Shown here: piece after piece, positions 62,963 through 64,000 of the stretch | How the letters are laid out: every line of letters begins with the position of its first letter | Position numbering within the stretch: the stretch's first letter is position 1 | Source of the DNA: Hyperoodon ampullatus | Taxonomy: Eukaryota > Chordata > Mammalia > Artiodactyla > Ziphiidae | Reading direction: 5' to 3' | Length of the DNA: 64,000 nucleotides | NCBI GenBank assembly: GCA_949752795.1 | Contig: CATKHW010000366.1 | Span: 334,001 to 398,000, forward strand | Translations under genes and position numbers: made by a program | The notes under the pieces: generated by a model | What the model saw: only the letters and a program-made list of their open reading frames with translations | What the model was told of the DNA's origin: nothing | Database searches by the model: none

Positions 62963-64000
62963 ATCCCTTTGGCTGAGGAATGTGTAGGTCTTGTCTATTC
63001 CATAGTTGGTGTTTTTATTGGTACCAGTGTTTATATTAAACTCTGGTTTTATAGATCACGCCACCTCTCCTTCCCCCTTTATCAGGCATAAGAGTTTTTT
63101 CTAAATGTGAGACTCTGTTCTCTTTCCTAACTCAGTTCATGTGTAGCCATGTTTACAGGATCTTCATAAGTGATATCTTATGATAAGTTGCTTTTTCTGT
63201 GTGATGCATTTCACTTAGAGTCATCATACAAGAATCCACTCATTTTGCTGCTACTGGTCTTATGACATTGATTTCATGGCTGAGGGATATTCCTTCGTAC
63301 GTAAGTACCACAGTTTTTTGAACCATTTTTATATTTCCTGGGATATTTAAGGTGTACCCAAGTTGAGGTTTTTGTAAGCAGTGCAGCCCTAAACTTTGGG
63401 GTGGCTCTGTCTTATAAATTTTCAGTTTTCCCAAGGTATATTCCCTAGACTGGAAGTGCCCTTGGCTCTGTAGCTCTGTGGTTTAATTGTTTTAGGGAAC
63501 ACAATGCACTCCTCCAGAGAGGCAGTTGGCAATTTACATCCCGCCCATCAGCATAACAAGGCTCCCTTTTCTCCATGGCATGTCTTGCCTTTCTGGTTTT
63601 TACACATGTTGTGGATGTCCCTTTTAACCGGTGGGAAGTGATACTTCCTTGTAGTGCAGATTTGCATTGCCTGCTTTGTTGCTTGGCCAAAAAGGACGTA
63701 TGCGTTTTCTCCTGAATATATTCAGGAGAAAACGCATACGTCCTTTTTGGCCAAGTGCATCATTGTCGAAGTTGTGCCCCACTTCTGGTGCTTTAGAGGT
63801 TATTCCAACATACCTCTTGAAATCTGTTTCCTGCTATTCTGCCTTGCTTTCAACTCCGCCTCATTGCCTTCCCTCAACAGATTTTTGGACGATAGTTGTC
63901 CTTTATTATTTGGCCAGTTTGTGAATTACTGTGGCCCTGAGCTCTATTTTTCAACTCGTTTTTTGTGAGCTGATCGCAAGTCCAAAATTTTGTTTCAGGA
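62963..64000. repeat. 1.74-kb monomer 31 (partial, cut by window edge)
   Basis: First 1038 bp of a monomer. Diverged elsewhere, yet its palindrome (63682-63755) is perfect and includes a paired change at position 15. Confidence 0.9.
63682..63755. repeat. Perfect palindrome with paired change at arm position 15
   Basis: Left AAAGGACGTATG and right CATACGTCCTTT replace GGGC and GCCC. A G-to-A change is matched by C-to-T on the other arm, outside CpG, and all 37 pairs hold although the host monomer is diverged. Confidence 0.92.

Larger units (their letters stand above)
10815..64000. repeat. Tandem array of 1.74-kb L1-derived satellite (cetacean common satellite type), 30 full + 1 partial monomers
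   Basis: Thirty complete head-to-tail monomers of 1732-1739 bp and a partial one reaching the window edge. The phase used starts at GTCCCTTTCACTGAGG. Most of the monomer aligns by eye with minus-strand L1 3' ends. The common cetacean satellite is known to be L1-derived with a unit near 1.75 kb (about 1.58 kb in oceanic dolphins); this array fits the longer form. Each monomer also carries a 74-bp palindrome. No gene is supported anywhere in the array: open frames shift, break and fuse between monomers with single-base changes. Confidence 0.9.

Noticed and set aside
11505..63968. Recurrent 60-145 codon plus and minus frames in nearly every 1.74-kb monomer
   Set aside because: They repeat with the satellite period, break or fuse with single-base changes, cross the palindrome on both strands and lie in L1-derived DNA. 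They are shadows of the repeat.
10815..64000. CRISPR-like regular repetition
   Set aside because: The whole 1.74-kb unit repeats with no unique spacers, and the sequence is mammalian.
10815..64000. CENP-B box in the satellite
   Set aside because: I looked in the monomer consensus for TTCG-n4-A-n2-CGGG on either strand, including around TTCGTTGAGTTTTAG and CCCGCTTGCTTG, and saw no match. A matrix scan of every monomer was not possible.
1..64000. tRNA, rRNA, telomeric TTAGGG arrays, SINEs or a retroviral provirus
   Set aside because: No cloverleaf A/B-box pair, rRNA landmark, hexamer array, or LTR/gag/pol signature was seen in either unit.

Overview
The window is eukaryotic, non-genic, tandemly repeated DNA, almost certainly heterochromatin of a whale or other cetacean. 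It contains two abutting satellite arrays, both built from 3' ends of LINE-1 (L1) retrotransposons lying on the minus strand. I found no intact protein gene, rRNA, tRNA, CRISPR or prokaryotic feature. The many 60-236 codon open frames recur once per repeat unit and are best explained as chance frames in repeated L1-derived sequence.

Region 1 (1 to about 10,814) holds three full copies and one truncated copy of a 2,727-2,730 bp composite unit. In order, each unit has: (a) an AT-rich leader; (b) a fairly well preserved L1 3' end on the minus strand (3'UTR plus C-terminal ORF2, with frameshifts); (c) a non-L1 spacer with a strong CTCF-like motif; (d) a second, older L1 3'UTR fragment in the same orientation; (e) a GC-rich module of about 700 bp with a TATA-like motif and frames open on both strands, of unknown origin. 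Copy 4 is cut short where it meets the second array.

Region 2 (about 10,815 to 64,000) holds 30 complete monomers of a 1,732-1,739 bp unit (usually 1,739) and a partial 31st, head to tail, running off the right edge. Period, L1 origin and the flanking cetartiodactyl-type L1 all fit the common cetacean satellite, which is known to derive from L1. A monomer near 1.74 kb fits baleen whales and non-delphinid toothed whales better than oceanic dolphins, whose monomer is reported as about 1.58 kb. This is recognition from memory, not a database match.

The most striking structure is a 74-bp palindrome with no spacer in every monomer. It sits as a discrete insertion in otherwise collinear L1 sequence and is flanked by TGCAT direct repeats. 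Nine of 31 copies are perfect. At five different arm positions both arms have changed together so that pairing is kept; three of these are not at CpG sites. One copy has lost 7 bp at its centre, and one apparent conversion tract ends inside the palindrome. Together this suggests a cruciform- or hairpin-forming element that takes part in repair and conversion within the satellite.

The 1.74-kb array also has higher-order structure: a four-monomer block repeated at +6,954 bp with one extra monomer in the second copy, a block repeated at about +12,162 bp (7 monomers), and a shorter one at +3,476 bp (2 monomers). Monomers 16-24 are the most homogeneous. Monomers 29-31 are more diverged. Assembly collapse or expansion cannot be excluded from sequence alone.
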